The position numbers were made by a program, and so were the translations under genes. Of a stretch of DNA of 28,047 nt, positions 13,480 to 22,211 are shown piece by piece. This DNA comes from 66-474 sp035547895 (GTDB lineage: Bacteria > Pseudomonadota > Gammaproteobacteria > Xanthomonadales > Rhodanobacteraceae). Within the stretch, counting starts at the first letter, position 1. Each line of letters begins with the position of its first letter. The stretch spans positions 1 through 28,047 of the forward strand of contig DASZTT010000221.1 in NCBI GenBank assembly GCA_035547895.1. The letters are read 5' to 3'. The notes beneath the pieces are model-generated. The model was not told the origin of the DNA. It did no database searches and was given only the letters and a program-made list of their open reading frames with translations.

Positions 13480-16398
13480 ATGCAACATGTCACGTATCGA
13501 CGCAATATCCTCGCGGTCGCGCTGTCTGCCGCGTTGTTGCTGCCGTTGGGTGCCCTGGCGCAGGCCGCCACGGGTCAGGATACAAACTCCGCAGCGCCCC
13601 AGTCGACGCCCCAATCGTCCGCGCCGCAGAAAACCCTCAAGGAAGTCGTGGTGCTCGGCTCGCGCATTCCGCGCACCGAAGTCGAAGGCGCCAAGCCGGT
13701 GATGACCGTCACCGGTGTGCAGATGAAGAAGGAAGGCTTCACGACACTCTGGGAATTCATGAATTCATTGCCGCAGGTCGGCAGGGCGCAGACGCCGCCG
13801 AGCTGGGGCTCGACCTCGGTGAATGCCCGCCAGCTCAACCTGCGCAACATGGGGCCGCAGTTCACCCAGCTGATGATCGACGGCTATCGCGTCGTCGATT
13901 ATCCGCAGTCCAACAATGGCAAGACCAACTTCCAGAACTACAACGACATCCCGACCGGGATGATCGACCGGGTGGAAATCCTCGCCTCCGGCGCATCATC
14001 GATCTACGGCGCCGACGCCGTGGCCGGCGTGGTCAACGTGATCCTGAAGAAGCAATACCAGGGTGACGACTTGCAGCTGACGGCCGGCGGCGCGACCCGC
14101 GGCGCCCGGCAGTACGGCGACCTCAACTGGACGGGCGGCCGCTCGGGCGACCACTGGCATGTCATTTACAACCTCGAGCACACCAATCGCACGCCGTTGT
14201 GGGCCAAGGATCGTCCATACACGGAATCGGAGGCGGACGCCGGCTACGGCACCTGGAATCCCAGCGCCCGGATGTTCGGCTACCAGACCTACGACGCGCT
14301 GTCGCTGTACGACATCAACGGCAACTACATCACGCCGCCGGCAGGCTCGTGCGAGTCGTTCCAGAATTTCGCGCGGCGCGACAAGAAAACCATCGGAACG
14401 AATGGCGATCAGGTGACGGGTCCGGTCACCGATTACGGCCAGTACTGCACGCAACCCAACCTGTTCCGCAACTGGGTGCTGACGCCGGGCTTGCAAAGCA
14501 ACGACGCCGGCATCTCCGGCGAATACGACATCAACGACAACCTGCAGGCCTACGGCTCCGTCGCGATATACGACACCCACGGCGTCTCGCAAACCCAGCG
14601 CCCGTTCCTGTACCCGATGGGGTCGTTGAACGGCACGGGTCCACTGCCCAACCCTGTTTATGACCAAGGCACGGGCCAGGTCATCACCAATTACCTGCGC
14701 CAGTTGACCTATGCCGAAATGGGCACGCAGGCCAATACCTACGACAACGAAAAGTACTGGAACATCCACGCCGGATTGCGCGGTGCGATCTTCGACAACC
14801 GATTCAACTGGGATTTGAATCTCGGTGACCAGAAGTACATCGTGCACGAGAACTACACCGGCCTCAACGAGCAGGGCATGTTCGATTTCTTCTTCGGCCC
14901 GCAGCTCGGCACCACGACGATCAACGGCACCACGTATCCGGTGTATGACCTCAACCAGCAGCGTTACTGGTATCCGATCACCCCGGCGCAATATTCGACG
15001 TTCGGCGTGGCCGGCGAGAACAACGCATGGTCGTGGATGCAGAACGCCACGTTGAACGTCAACGGCAACCTGTTCAACGTGCCGTGGGACGACAAGCCGA
15101 TTGGCTGGGCCGCGGTGCTGGAGGCCTACCACAACGGTTACAGACTTGCGCCGGATGCACGTGGCAACACCACCAGTTTTGGCGATCCGTTCCAGGACTA
15201 CAACACCGGTGGCGGCAGCCGCAACCGCTATTCGTTCGCGACCGAGTTCCGGATACCGATCCTGTCGACGCTCGACATCGATTTGTCCGGACGCGCCGAC
15301 AAATACGTTGACGCGAGCATCGCCGACATCGCGAAAACCTGGGGCTTCAGCATCGAATGGCGTCCGGTCACGGGACTGCTGCTGCGCGGCAGCTACGGCA
15401 CCAACTTCAAGGCGCCCGACATGCAGGCGATCTATCAGACGCAATCGGCGTCGACGATCGGCATCTATGCCGATCCGTTGCAGTGCATCCAGGCCAAGGA
15501 CTTCAATTGTCCCGCGACCCAGCACTCCACCTACTTCACCCAATTCCAGGGCGGCAGTCCCAACCTGCTTCCGGAGACCGGCCATGGCTGGACCTACGGC
15601 CTGGTGTGGGATGTGCCGTGGGTCGATCAATTGACGTTCACGGCCGACTACTGGCACACCGGTGTCAACAACGCGATCAATTACATCGACGAAGGCACCT
15701 TGCTGGCGGATGAGGCGGGTTGCATCACCGGCCTGCAGCTCAGCGGTGCGCCGTACACGGCACACGCGCCGGGCTCGGCGTATTGCCAGCTGGCGATCGC
15801 GGACGTCATCAGGGACGCGAACGGCAACATCACCGCCATCCATACCGGTCCGATCAACGAGTCGTCGCTGTATGTCAGCGGCATCGATGCGTCGCTCGAC
15901 TACCGCTGGACGACCCGCAATTGGGGCGATTTCCACCTGGCGATCCAGTACACCGACAACCTGTCGTACAAGGAACGGGTGCTTCCCACTGACCCGCTGC
16001 TCAACACCCGCTACCAGAACGTGGCCAGCAAGGTGACCGGCATCCTCAACTGGAACCGCGGCGCCTGGGACGCTTCGATCTCCGGCCTGCGCTACGGTTC
16101 GCTGCGCGACAACAACTTCGGTGGTTGCGAGGTGCTGCCCAACGGCATCATTCCGTCGCAGGGCGATCCCGAATGCACGCCCTATTACGGCATGATCAAG
16201 CCGTGGATCACCTGGAGCGGATCAGTCGGCTATCAGTTCGACAAGCGTGTGAAGCTGACACTCATCGTGCACAACATCTTCGACCGGGTGGGAAATATCC
16301 CGTATTACGCGGGCGGCTTCGAATTCATCCCCACCCAGCAGGGCGACACCTACGATGGGCGCGAGGTCTTCCTGCAGATCAATTACAAACTTGATTGA
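13480..16398 (+). CDS. TonB-dependent outer-membrane receptor, predicted N-glycan/glycopeptide importer
   Basis: A product of 972 residues. It has a Sec signal (MQHVTYRRNILAVALSAALLLPLGALAQA), a Ser/Gln/Pro-rich linker, a TonB-box-like KEVVVLGSRI (about 52-61), and a plug domain with MIDRVEILASGASSIYGADA and VVNVILKK. A 22-strand type barrel rich in aromatic and Asn/Asp residues follows, typical of sugar-transporting receptors. LTLIVHNIFDR lies near the end. The ATG at 13480 follows AGGGAG (13468-13473). It ends INYKLD, one residue past the usual aromatic or hydrophobic terminus, which is slightly odd. No SusD partner is present, as is normal for proteobacterial CUT-type systems. Neighbours suggest that it takes up fucosylated N-glycan fragments. 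A GC-rich hairpin follows the stop. Confidence 0.92.
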   Translation: MQHVTYRRNILAVALSAALLLPLGALAQAATGQDTNSAAPQSTPQSSAPQKTLKEVVVLGSRIPRTEVEGAKPVMTVTGVQMKKEGFTTLWEFMNSLPQVGRAQTPPSWGSTSVNARQLNLRNMGPQFTQLMIDGYRVVDYPQSNNGKTNFQNYNDIPTGMIDRVEILASGASSIYGADAVAGVVNVILKKQYQGDDLQLTAGGATRGARQYGDLNWTGGRSGDHWHVIYNLEHTNRTPLWAKDRPYTESEADAGYGTWNPSARMFGYQTYDALSLYDINGNYITPPAGSCESFQNFARRDKKTIGTNGDQVTGPVTDYGQYCTQPNLFRNWVLTPGLQSNDAGISGEYDINDNLQAYGSVAIYDTHGVSQTQRPFLYPMGSLNGTGPLPNPVYDQGTGQVITNYLRQLTYAEMGTQANTYDNEKYWNIHAGLRGAIFDNRFNWDLNLGDQKYIVHENYTGLNEQGMFDFFFGPQLGTTTINGTTYPVYDLNQQRYWYPITPAQYSTFGVAGENNAWSWMQNATLNVNGNLFNVPWDDKPIGWAAVLEAYHNGYRLAPDARGNTTSFGDPFQDYNTGGGSRNRYSFATEFRIPILSTLDIDLSGRADKYVDASIADIAKTWGFSIEWRPVTGLLLRGSYGTNFKAPDMQAIYQTQSASTIGIYADPLQCIQAKDFNCPATQHSTYFTQFQGGSPNLLPETGHGWTYGLVWDVPWVDQLTFTADYWHTGVNNAINYIDEGTLLADEAGCITGLQLSGAPYTAHAPGSAYCQLAIADVIRDANGNITAIHTGPINESSLYVSGIDASLDYRWTTRNWGDFHLAIQYTDNLSYKERVLPTDPLLNTRYQNVASKVTGILNWNRGAWDASISGLRYGSLRDNNFGGCEVLPNGIIPSQGDPECTPYYGMIKPWITWSGSVGYQFDKRVKLTLIVHNIFDRVGNIPYYAGGFEFIPTQQGDTYDGREVFLQINYKLD

Positions 16399-16420
16399 CG
16401 AGCTCCAGCGTCGAGTGCTT

Positions 16421-16440
16421 GCCCCGGCTGCGGCCGGGGC
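16421..16440 (+). terminator. GC-rich hairpin after the receptor gene, possible terminator/attenuator
   Basis: The stem GCCCCGGC pairs perfectly with GCCGGGGC (8 base pairs) around a TGCG loop, followed by TCTTCTC. It lies 23 bases after the receptor stop and before the downstream glycosidase genes. The tail is only partly T-rich, so it may reduce rather than end transcription, giving more receptor than enzyme mRNA (inference). Confidence 0.5.
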
Positions 16441-16504
16441 TCTTCTCGGTGCACGCGGTGCGTCGACGTGCGGGCGATGTGCGCGGGCCGGGTGGAGGGT
16501 CGCC

Positions 16505-16537
16505 ATGACGAGTGAGTGCAAAGCGATCCTGTCGTGA
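16505..16537 (+). CDS. 10-residue leader ORF coupled to the fuconolactonase gene
   Basis: ATG at 16505 follows a strong GGAGGG site (16494-16499) at ideal spacing. It encodes MTSECKAILS and stops with TGA at 16535-16537, which shares its A with the ATG of the lactonase (TGATG). The lactonase itself has no clear ribosome site. This suggests that ribosomes load on the mini-gene and restart at the lactonase. There is no repeated codon run of the kind seen in amino-acid attenuators. Confidence 0.4.
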   Translation: MTSECKAILS

Positions 16538-17364
16538 TGGCGGTCGATGCGCATGTCCATTTCTGGCGGATCGGCCGCAACGATTGCGCATGGCCGCCGC
16601 CCGGACTGGCGGCGATCCATCGGGATTTCCTTCCTGAAGACTGGCAGCGCGAAGCGGATGCCGCGCGGATCGACGCCGCCATCGCGGTGCAGTCGCAACC
16701 GAGCGAGCGTGACACCGGATGGCTGCTCGAACTGGCCCGCGACGACGCACGCATTGCCGGCGTGGTCGGCTGGGTCGATCTTGCGGCAACCGGCGCGGCG
16801 GATCGCATCGCCGCCTTGGCGTCTCATCCGAAGCTGCGCGGCTTACGGCCGATGCTGCAGGACCTCCCCGATGACGACTGGATCCTGCGATCGGCATTGA
16901 CGTCTGCGATCGAAGCGATGATCGCGCACGGCCTGTGCTTCGATGCGCTGATCAGGCCGCGGCATCTGCCGCAGCTCCTTCGGTTCGCCGGGCGCCATCC
17001 TGCATTGCGGATCGCGATCGACCACGCTGCGAAACCGGATATCGCGCATGGCGAACTCGATCCCTGGCGCGCCCGGATCGCCGCGTTGGCCGAACTGCCG
17101 AACGTGAGCTGCAAACTGTCCGGGTTGACGACAGAAGCCGGCGATGCGTGGCGTTCCGACGATCTGCGGCCGTACGTCGAACACCTGCTCGCCACCTTCG
17201 GACCGCAGCGCCTGCTGTGGGGCAGCGATTGGCCGGTGGTGAAACTCGCGGCCGACTACTCGGGCTGGTTCAATCTGGCGGACAATCTCGCTGGCCTCGC
17301 GGGCGACGAGCGCGCGGCGCTGTTCGGGGGCAACGCCATCCGGGTTTACGGTATCCAGGATTGA
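16537..17364 (+). CDS. Amidohydrolase-family L-fuconolactonase
   Basis: A product of 275 residues of the amidohydrolase superfamily (COG3618-like lactonases). DAHVHFW (4-10) supplies the HxH pair, His163 lies in AIDHAAKP, CKLSGL is at 192-197, and LLWGSDWPV has Asp231. These are the standard features of the L-fuconolactonase/L-rhamnonolactonase group. It would hydrolyse L-fucono-lactone to L-fuconate, the step missing from the fucose operon at 3450-7459. It lacks a signal peptide and is cytosolic, although it sits between exported proteins. The ATG at 16537 was chosen because VDAHVHFW normally starts within a few residues; in-frame GTGs at 16534 and 16516 are possible. It is probably coupled to the leader ORF just upstream. 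Confidence 0.88.
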   Translation: MAVDAHVHFWRIGRNDCAWPPPGLAAIHRDFLPEDWQREADAARIDAAIAVQSQPSERDTGWLLELARDDARIAGVVGWVDLAATGAADRIAALASHPKLRGLRPMLQDLPDDDWILRSALTSAIEAMIAHGLCFDALIRPRHLPQLLRFAGRHPALRIAIDHAAKPDIAHGELDPWRARIAALAELPNVSCKLSGLTTEAGDAWRSDDLRPYVEHLLATFGPQRLLWGSDWPVVKLAADYSGWFNLADNLAGLAGDERAALFGGNAIRVYGIQD

Positions 17365-17376
17365 GTGGAGGAACGC

Positions 17377-19569
17377 ATGTCACGTCTGATGGCCGGCATC
17401 CTGTTCTGCATCGCGATCGCGGCGTACGTGCCCGCGGCGCACGCCCAGTTCAACATCCTGCCGACGCCGCGGCACGTGACCCAGGGACAGGGCGCCTTCG
17501 AGTTGCGCGACAGCGATGTGATCGCCGCGCCGGCCGACGCGCGCGCGCAGTGGATCGCGGGATTCCTGCGCGATGCATTGCACGAGCAGACCGGCGTGGA
17601 TCTGCAGGTGGTGCCGGCACCGGAGCGCGGCCGGATCAGCCTGCGCATCGACCCGGCGATTCGCGGTGACGAAGCGTACCGGCTGGTGGTCACGCGGCGC
17701 TCGGTCACGATCTCCGCTGCCGACGAGCGCGGCCTGTTCTGGGGCGTGCAGACCTTGCGGCAATTGTTGCCGTTGCAGCAGGAAGTGCCGACGGCGATTC
17801 CGGCGGTGAGCATCGAGGACGCGCCGCGCTATGCATGGCGCGGCGTGATGCTGGACACCGCGCGGCATTTCTATCCGGTCGATTTCATCAAGCAGCAGAT
17901 TGACCTGATGTCGTTTTACAAGTTCGACGTCTTCCACTGGCACCTCACCGACGACCAGGGCTGGCGCATCCAGATCAAGCGCTATCCGAAACTGACCAGC
18001 GTGGGCGCGTGGCGCAAAGAAGCCGACGGCAGCCGTTACGGCGGTTTCTACACGCAGGACCAGATTCGCGAGGTGGTGGCATACGCGCGCGACCGCAACG
18101 TCATGGTGGTGCCGGAAATCGAGATGCCGGGCCACACCAGCGCGGCGATCGCGGCGTATCCCGAGCTGTCGTGCAGCGGCAAGCCGATCACCGTGCCGGC
18201 CACCTGGGGCGTGTTCCGCGACGTCGATTGCGTCGGCAGGGATTCGACGTTTGCGTTCCTTGAGAACGTGCTGGACGAAGTGATCCCGCTGTTCCCTTCG
18301 CCCTACGTGCACATCGGCGGCGACGAGGTGCCGGAGGGCGTGTGGGCCGACTGCGCCGCGTGCCAGCAGCTGGCGCAGGCGAATGGCTTGCAGGGCGAAG
18401 CCGGCCTGCACAGTTATTTCGTGCGCCGCATCCAGACGTATCTTGCCGGCAAGGGCAAGGCGCTGGTCGGATGGGACGAGATCATGGAAGGCGGAATGAA
18501 TCCGCAAGCGGTCGTGGAGGTCTGGCGCGGCCCCGACGAGGCGAAGAAGGCGCTCGCCAACGGCAACCGCATCATCATCGCCAGTCCGTTCTACCTCGAC
18601 ACGCCGATCGACCGCATGACGCTGCAGGATCTGTATCGCACCGATCCGTTCGACGATCCGGTGCTCGCCAGGCACCCGGAGCTGGTGCTCGGGGGGGAGG
18701 CGCCGCTGTGGAGCGAGGGCGCCACGGCACTCAATGGCGCGGCGCGTCTGTATCCGCGGCTGTTCGCGATCGCCGAACACCTGTGGAGCGCGTCGGCGCC
18801 CGACTGGCCGGATTTCCTGCTGGACGCGCGGGCGCAGGAGGGCTGGCTTGGTGCCCGGCATGTTGCCTATGGGCCCGAGGACAAGGACATCGTCGACTAT
18901 CGCCTGAGTTTCAATCCGACCTACAAGCGCTGGCGCATTCGCGCCGCGCGCGGATTCGACGCCCTGCAGTTGCACTACACCACCGATGGCAGCGAACCCA
19001 CGTCTGCATCGCCCTCGTTCGGCGACGTGCTGGATCTGTACGCGCCGGCGACCGTGACGGTGGCGCCGTTCCGCGGCGACGTGCAGTACCAGGCCAGCCA
19101 GCAATTCCGGATGGTGCAGAACCTCGCGCTCGGCGATCCGGTGACCTTCGCGACGCCGACCTCGGCGAAATATTCCGCCGACCTCACAGACGGCATCCTC
19201 GGCAATGACTATGACGACGGCGCGTGGGCAGGCTGGCAGGGCGCCGACATGGATGCCACGATCGATCTCGGCCAGCCGACCGAAATGCACTCGATCGACG
19301 CACGCTTCCTGCAGGACGCGGAAGCACTGATCCTGTTGCCGCAGAGCGTGACCTTCGAAACCTCGAACGACGGCAAGGCCTGGACGCCGTTGCAGACGGT
19401 TCCGATCACGGTCGATCCCGAGGACATGCGCACGGCAGTCCGCGACGTCACGTGCACGGCGCAGATGCCCGTGACGGCGCGCTACGTTCGCGTGGTGGCG
19501 TCGCGCTATGGCCAACAGGCGAACGGCATCGACACGTGGATCTTTTCCGACGAGATCATCGTGAAATGA
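17377..19569 (+). CDS. GH20 beta-N-acetylhexosaminidase with C-terminal discoidin-like domain
   Basis: A product of 730 residues. A Sec signal (1-23, cleavage near AHA/Q) is followed by a GH20 N-terminal domain (about 25-145) and catalytic barrel (about 150-500). FHWHLTDDQGWR (186-197) and VHIGGDEVPEG (311-321), with the catalytic pair Asp316-Glu317, are diagnostic, and WDEIMEGG and EVWRG shape the pocket. Downstream lie a chitobiase-type segment (LHYTTDGSEPTS) and a C-terminal region of about 140 residues resembling an F5/8 type C (discoidin) fold, possibly for sugar binding. It removes terminal beta-GlcNAc, here from N-glycan antennae or the chitobiose core. The ATG at 17377 has GGAGG (17367-17371) ahead of it. 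The stop overlaps the beta-mannosidase start (ATGA). Confidence 0.94.
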   Translation: MSRLMAGILFCIAIAAYVPAAHAQFNILPTPRHVTQGQGAFELRDSDVIAAPADARAQWIAGFLRDALHEQTGVDLQVVPAPERGRISLRIDPAIRGDEAYRLVVTRRSVTISAADERGLFWGVQTLRQLLPLQQEVPTAIPAVSIEDAPRYAWRGVMLDTARHFYPVDFIKQQIDLMSFYKFDVFHWHLTDDQGWRIQIKRYPKLTSVGAWRKEADGSRYGGFYTQDQIREVVAYARDRNVMVVPEIEMPGHTSAAIAAYPELSCSGKPITVPATWGVFRDVDCVGRDSTFAFLENVLDEVIPLFPSPYVHIGGDEVPEGVWADCAACQQLAQANGLQGEAGLHSYFVRRIQTYLAGKGKALVGWDEIMEGGMNPQAVVEVWRGPDEAKKALANGNRIIIASPFYLDTPIDRMTLQDLYRTDPFDDPVLARHPELVLGGEAPLWSEGATALNGAARLYPRLFAIAEHLWSASAPDWPDFLLDARAQEGWLGARHVAYGPEDKDIVDYRLSFNPTYKRWRIRAARGFDALQLHYTTDGSEPTSASPSFGDVLDLYAPATVTVAPFRGDVQYQASQQFRMVQNLALGDPVTFATPTSAKYSADLTDGILGNDYDDGAWAGWQGADMDATIDLGQPTEMHSIDARFLQDAEALILLPQSVTFETSNDGKAWTPLQTVPITVDPEDMRTAVRDVTCTAQMPVTARYVRVVASRYGQQANGIDTWIFSDEIIVK

Positions 19570-22211
19570 CCGGTGCGCGCATCCGGACGTGGCGCGTGTT
19601 CGCGCTCGCGGGTCTCGCGGCGCTGCCGTCCCTGGCGGCGGCGCTGACGACGCAATCGCTGGACGCAGGCTGGCAGTTCCGGATCGCGCCGGGCGATGTG
19701 CACGCCGCCGCTCATCCCGGAGCGACGCACTGGCTGCCAGCGACGGTACCGGGCTCGGCGCAGACCGATTTGATGGCGTCGAAGCTGATTCCAGATCCGT
19801 ACTGGCGCGACGACGAGGCGCAGGTCCAGTGGGTGGGATTGTCGGATTGGCAATACCGCATGCGTTTCGATGTGGACGCCGCAACGCTGGCGCGGCGGCA
19901 CATCGACCTGGTATTCGACGGCCTCGACACGTTCGCAGACGTCCATTTGAATGGCCACGAGATCCTGTCCGCCGACAACATGTTCCGGCGCTGGCGCGTG
20001 CCGGTGAAAGCGCTGTTGCACGCCGGCGCGAACACGCTGGAAGTGAAGCTGCATTCGCCGATCGAACGCCTGCAACCGTGGTTGCTGAAGCAGCCCTACG
20101 CGCTTCCGGGCGAGTTCGACTCCGCCTTCGGCGACGAGCCCAGGGGCAAGCAGACCGCCAACTACGTGCGCAAGGCGGCTTACCAATACGGCTGGGACTG
20201 GGGTCCGCGCGTCGTCACCGAAGGCATCTGGCAGGACGTCAGGCTGGAAAGCTGGGACGGCTTGCGGCTGGCGGATTTCCACGTCGCGCAGAAGTCGGTG
20301 ACGGCCGACGTTGCGAAACTCGACACGCAATTGGACATCGACGCCGATGCACCGATGCCGGTGCAAATCGAGTTGACTTGGCGCGCGCCCGACGGCAGCA
20401 CGCAGTCGCTGCAGCATGTCCTCGGGTTGAGGGCCGGCGACAACGCCATCGTGATTCCGTTCGCGATCGCGCATCCGCAACGCTGGTGGCCCGCCGGCTA
20501 CGGCAAACCGAATCTCTATGATTTCCACGTCGACGTCACGGCCAATGGCAAGCTGCTGGCAAGCGCGGATCGCCAGACCGGTCTTCGCAGCGTCGAGCTG
20601 CGCCGTCAAAAGGATCGGTGGGGGAAAAGCTTCGAGTTCGTGGTCAACGGCGTGCCGATCTTCGCCAAGGGGGCCAATTTCATTCCGCCTGACATCTTCC
20701 CCACCCGCGTGACGCCCGCGAAGTTCCGGCAACTGCTGGAATCGGCGCGCGCCGCCAACATGAACATGCTGCGTGTGTGGGGTGGCGGCTATTACCTGCC
20801 CGACGATTTCTACGCGACGGCCGACAAGCTGGGCCTGATGGTGTGGCAGGACTTCATGTTCGGCGGCGCGATTCCGCCGTCCGATGCGGCGTTTCGCGAG
20901 AACGTGCGCGTCGAGGCCACGCAACAGGTGCAGCGCCTGCGTGATCACCCCAGCATCGTGCTGTGGTGCGGCAACAACGAAGTCGAAACGGGCTGGGAAT
21001 CCTGGGACGACCGCAAGGCGTTCAAGAAAACCCTCACCGAGGCGCAGCGCACGCACATCGAGCAAGGCATGCGCGAATTGTTCGACCACACCTTGCGCAC
21101 CGTCGTCGCGAAGAACGCTCCCGATGTGCCGTACTGGCCCAGCACGCCGGGTACCGATTACGACGGTCCGGTCAATGTCACCGACGAGGGCGATTACCAC
21201 TACTGGAACGTGTGGTCGGGCGACGCGCTGCCGGTGACGGCATACCTGGACGTGACGCCGCGCTTCATGTCGGAATACGGCCTGCAGTCGATGCCGGCGA
21301 TGGCAACAATCGACGCATTCACGGAGCCTTCCGATCGTTCGATCGATTCGAACGTGATGCGCGCGCACCAGAAATTCGACAGCGGCAACGGCAACCAGCG
21401 TTTGCTGAAGTATGTCGAACGCGAATTCGGCAAGCCGAAGAATCTCGCTTCGTTCGCGTATTTGAGCCAGGTGATGCAGGCCGATGGCATCCAGTTGGCG
21501 GCGGAACACCAGCGCGCGTCGCGCCCGCGCAGCATGGGGTCGCTGTACTGGCAGCTCGACGACGCGTGGCCCGGCATCACCTGGTCCAGCATCGACTGGT
21601 ACGGGCGCTGGAAGGCGCTGCAGTTCCATGCGCGGCGTTTCTACGCGCCGCTCCTGATCGCCGCGTTGCGCGATCACGGCAACACCACCGTGTCCCTGGT
21701 TTCCGATCGCACCACGCCCGTCGCGGCGCAATGGCACATGCGGGTGATGGATTTTTCCGGGAAGGTGATCGCGCAGCAGCAGACCGATGTCAGGTTGGCC
21801 CCGCTGTCGGCAACACGCGTCGGCACATTCAGCGATGCGCAACTGCTGCATGGTGCCGATCCGCGCACGACGTTTGCGGTTTTTGAATTGCAGGTTGCCG
21901 GGCGTGTGGTGTCGCGCAACCTCGTGTTCTTCGATCAGCCCAGGAACCTCGGGTTGCCGTCTCCGCACATTCGCACGAAGCTCGCCAGGAAGAATGACGG
22001 CTACACGCTGACACTGGCCAGCGACAAGCTGGCGCGCGCGGTGTGGGTCTCGTTTGGCGGCATCGATGCTGAAATATCCGACAATGCCTTCGATATCCTG
22101 CCCGGCCAGCAGGTGGTGCTGACCGTCCACAGCAAGGCCGGACTCGACGGCTTGCGCAACGCACTCCGGATCGAGGACGTGGCCGATGCGATGCAGGGCC
22201 GCGTGCAATGA
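19566..22211 (+). CDS. GH2 exo-beta-mannosidase
   Basis: A product of 881 residues, normal for GH2 beta-mannosidases. It has a Sec signal (MTGARIRTWRVFALAGLAALPSLAAA without strong basic clustering), a jelly-roll sugar-binding domain with WVGLSDWQYR (89-98), then YQYGWDWGPR (206-215) typical of the mannosidase subgroup, an immunoglobulin-like domain and a TIM barrel. The acid/base is Glu472 in WCGNNEVE, and the nucleophile is Glu570 in MSEYGLQSMP. FAKGANFIPPD and RVWGGGYY complete the pocket. In this cluster it would cut the Man-beta-1,4-GlcNAc bond of the N-glycan core once alpha-mannose and xylose are removed. Both ends overlap neighbours (ATGA at 19566 and at 22208), so GH20, GH2 and GH3 are translationally coupled. 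Confidence 0.94.
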   Translation: MTGARIRTWRVFALAGLAALPSLAAALTTQSLDAGWQFRIAPGDVHAAAHPGATHWLPATVPGSAQTDLMASKLIPDPYWRDDEAQVQWVGLSDWQYRMRFDVDAATLARRHIDLVFDGLDTFADVHLNGHEILSADNMFRRWRVPVKALLHAGANTLEVKLHSPIERLQPWLLKQPYALPGEFDSAFGDEPRGKQTANYVRKAAYQYGWDWGPRVVTEGIWQDVRLESWDGLRLADFHVAQKSVTADVAKLDTQLDIDADAPMPVQIELTWRAPDGSTQSLQHVLGLRAGDNAIVIPFAIAHPQRWWPAGYGKPNLYDFHVDVTANGKLLASADRQTGLRSVELRRQKDRWGKSFEFVVNGVPIFAKGANFIPPDIFPTRVTPAKFRQLLESARAANMNMLRVWGGGYYLPDDFYATADKLGLMVWQDFMFGGAIPPSDAAFRENVRVEATQQVQRLRDHPSIVLWCGNNEVETGWESWDDRKAFKKTLTEAQRTHIEQGMRELFDHTLRTVVAKNAPDVPYWPSTPGTDYDGPVNVTDEGDYHYWNVWSGDALPVTAYLDVTPRFMSEYGLQSMPAMATIDAFTEPSDRSIDSNVMRAHQKFDSGNGNQRLLKYVEREFGKPKNLASFAYLSQVMQADGIQLAAEHQRASRPRSMGSLYWQLDDAWPGITWSSIDWYGRWKALQFHARRFYAPLLIAALRDHGNTTVSLVSDRTTPVAAQWHMRVMDFSGKVIAQQQTDVRLAPLSATRVGTFSDAQLLHGADPRTTFAVFELQVAGRVVSRNLVFFDQPRNLGLPSPHIRTKLARKNDGYTLTLASDKLARAVWVSFGGIDAEISDNAFDILPGQQVVLTVHSKAGLDGLRNALRIEDVADAMQGRVQ

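Noticed and set aside
13996..15936. 646-codon minus-strand open frame inside the receptor gene
   Set aside because: Its Val/Arg-rich translation without motifs mirrors the plus-strand codon bias, and the receptor frame is clearly real.
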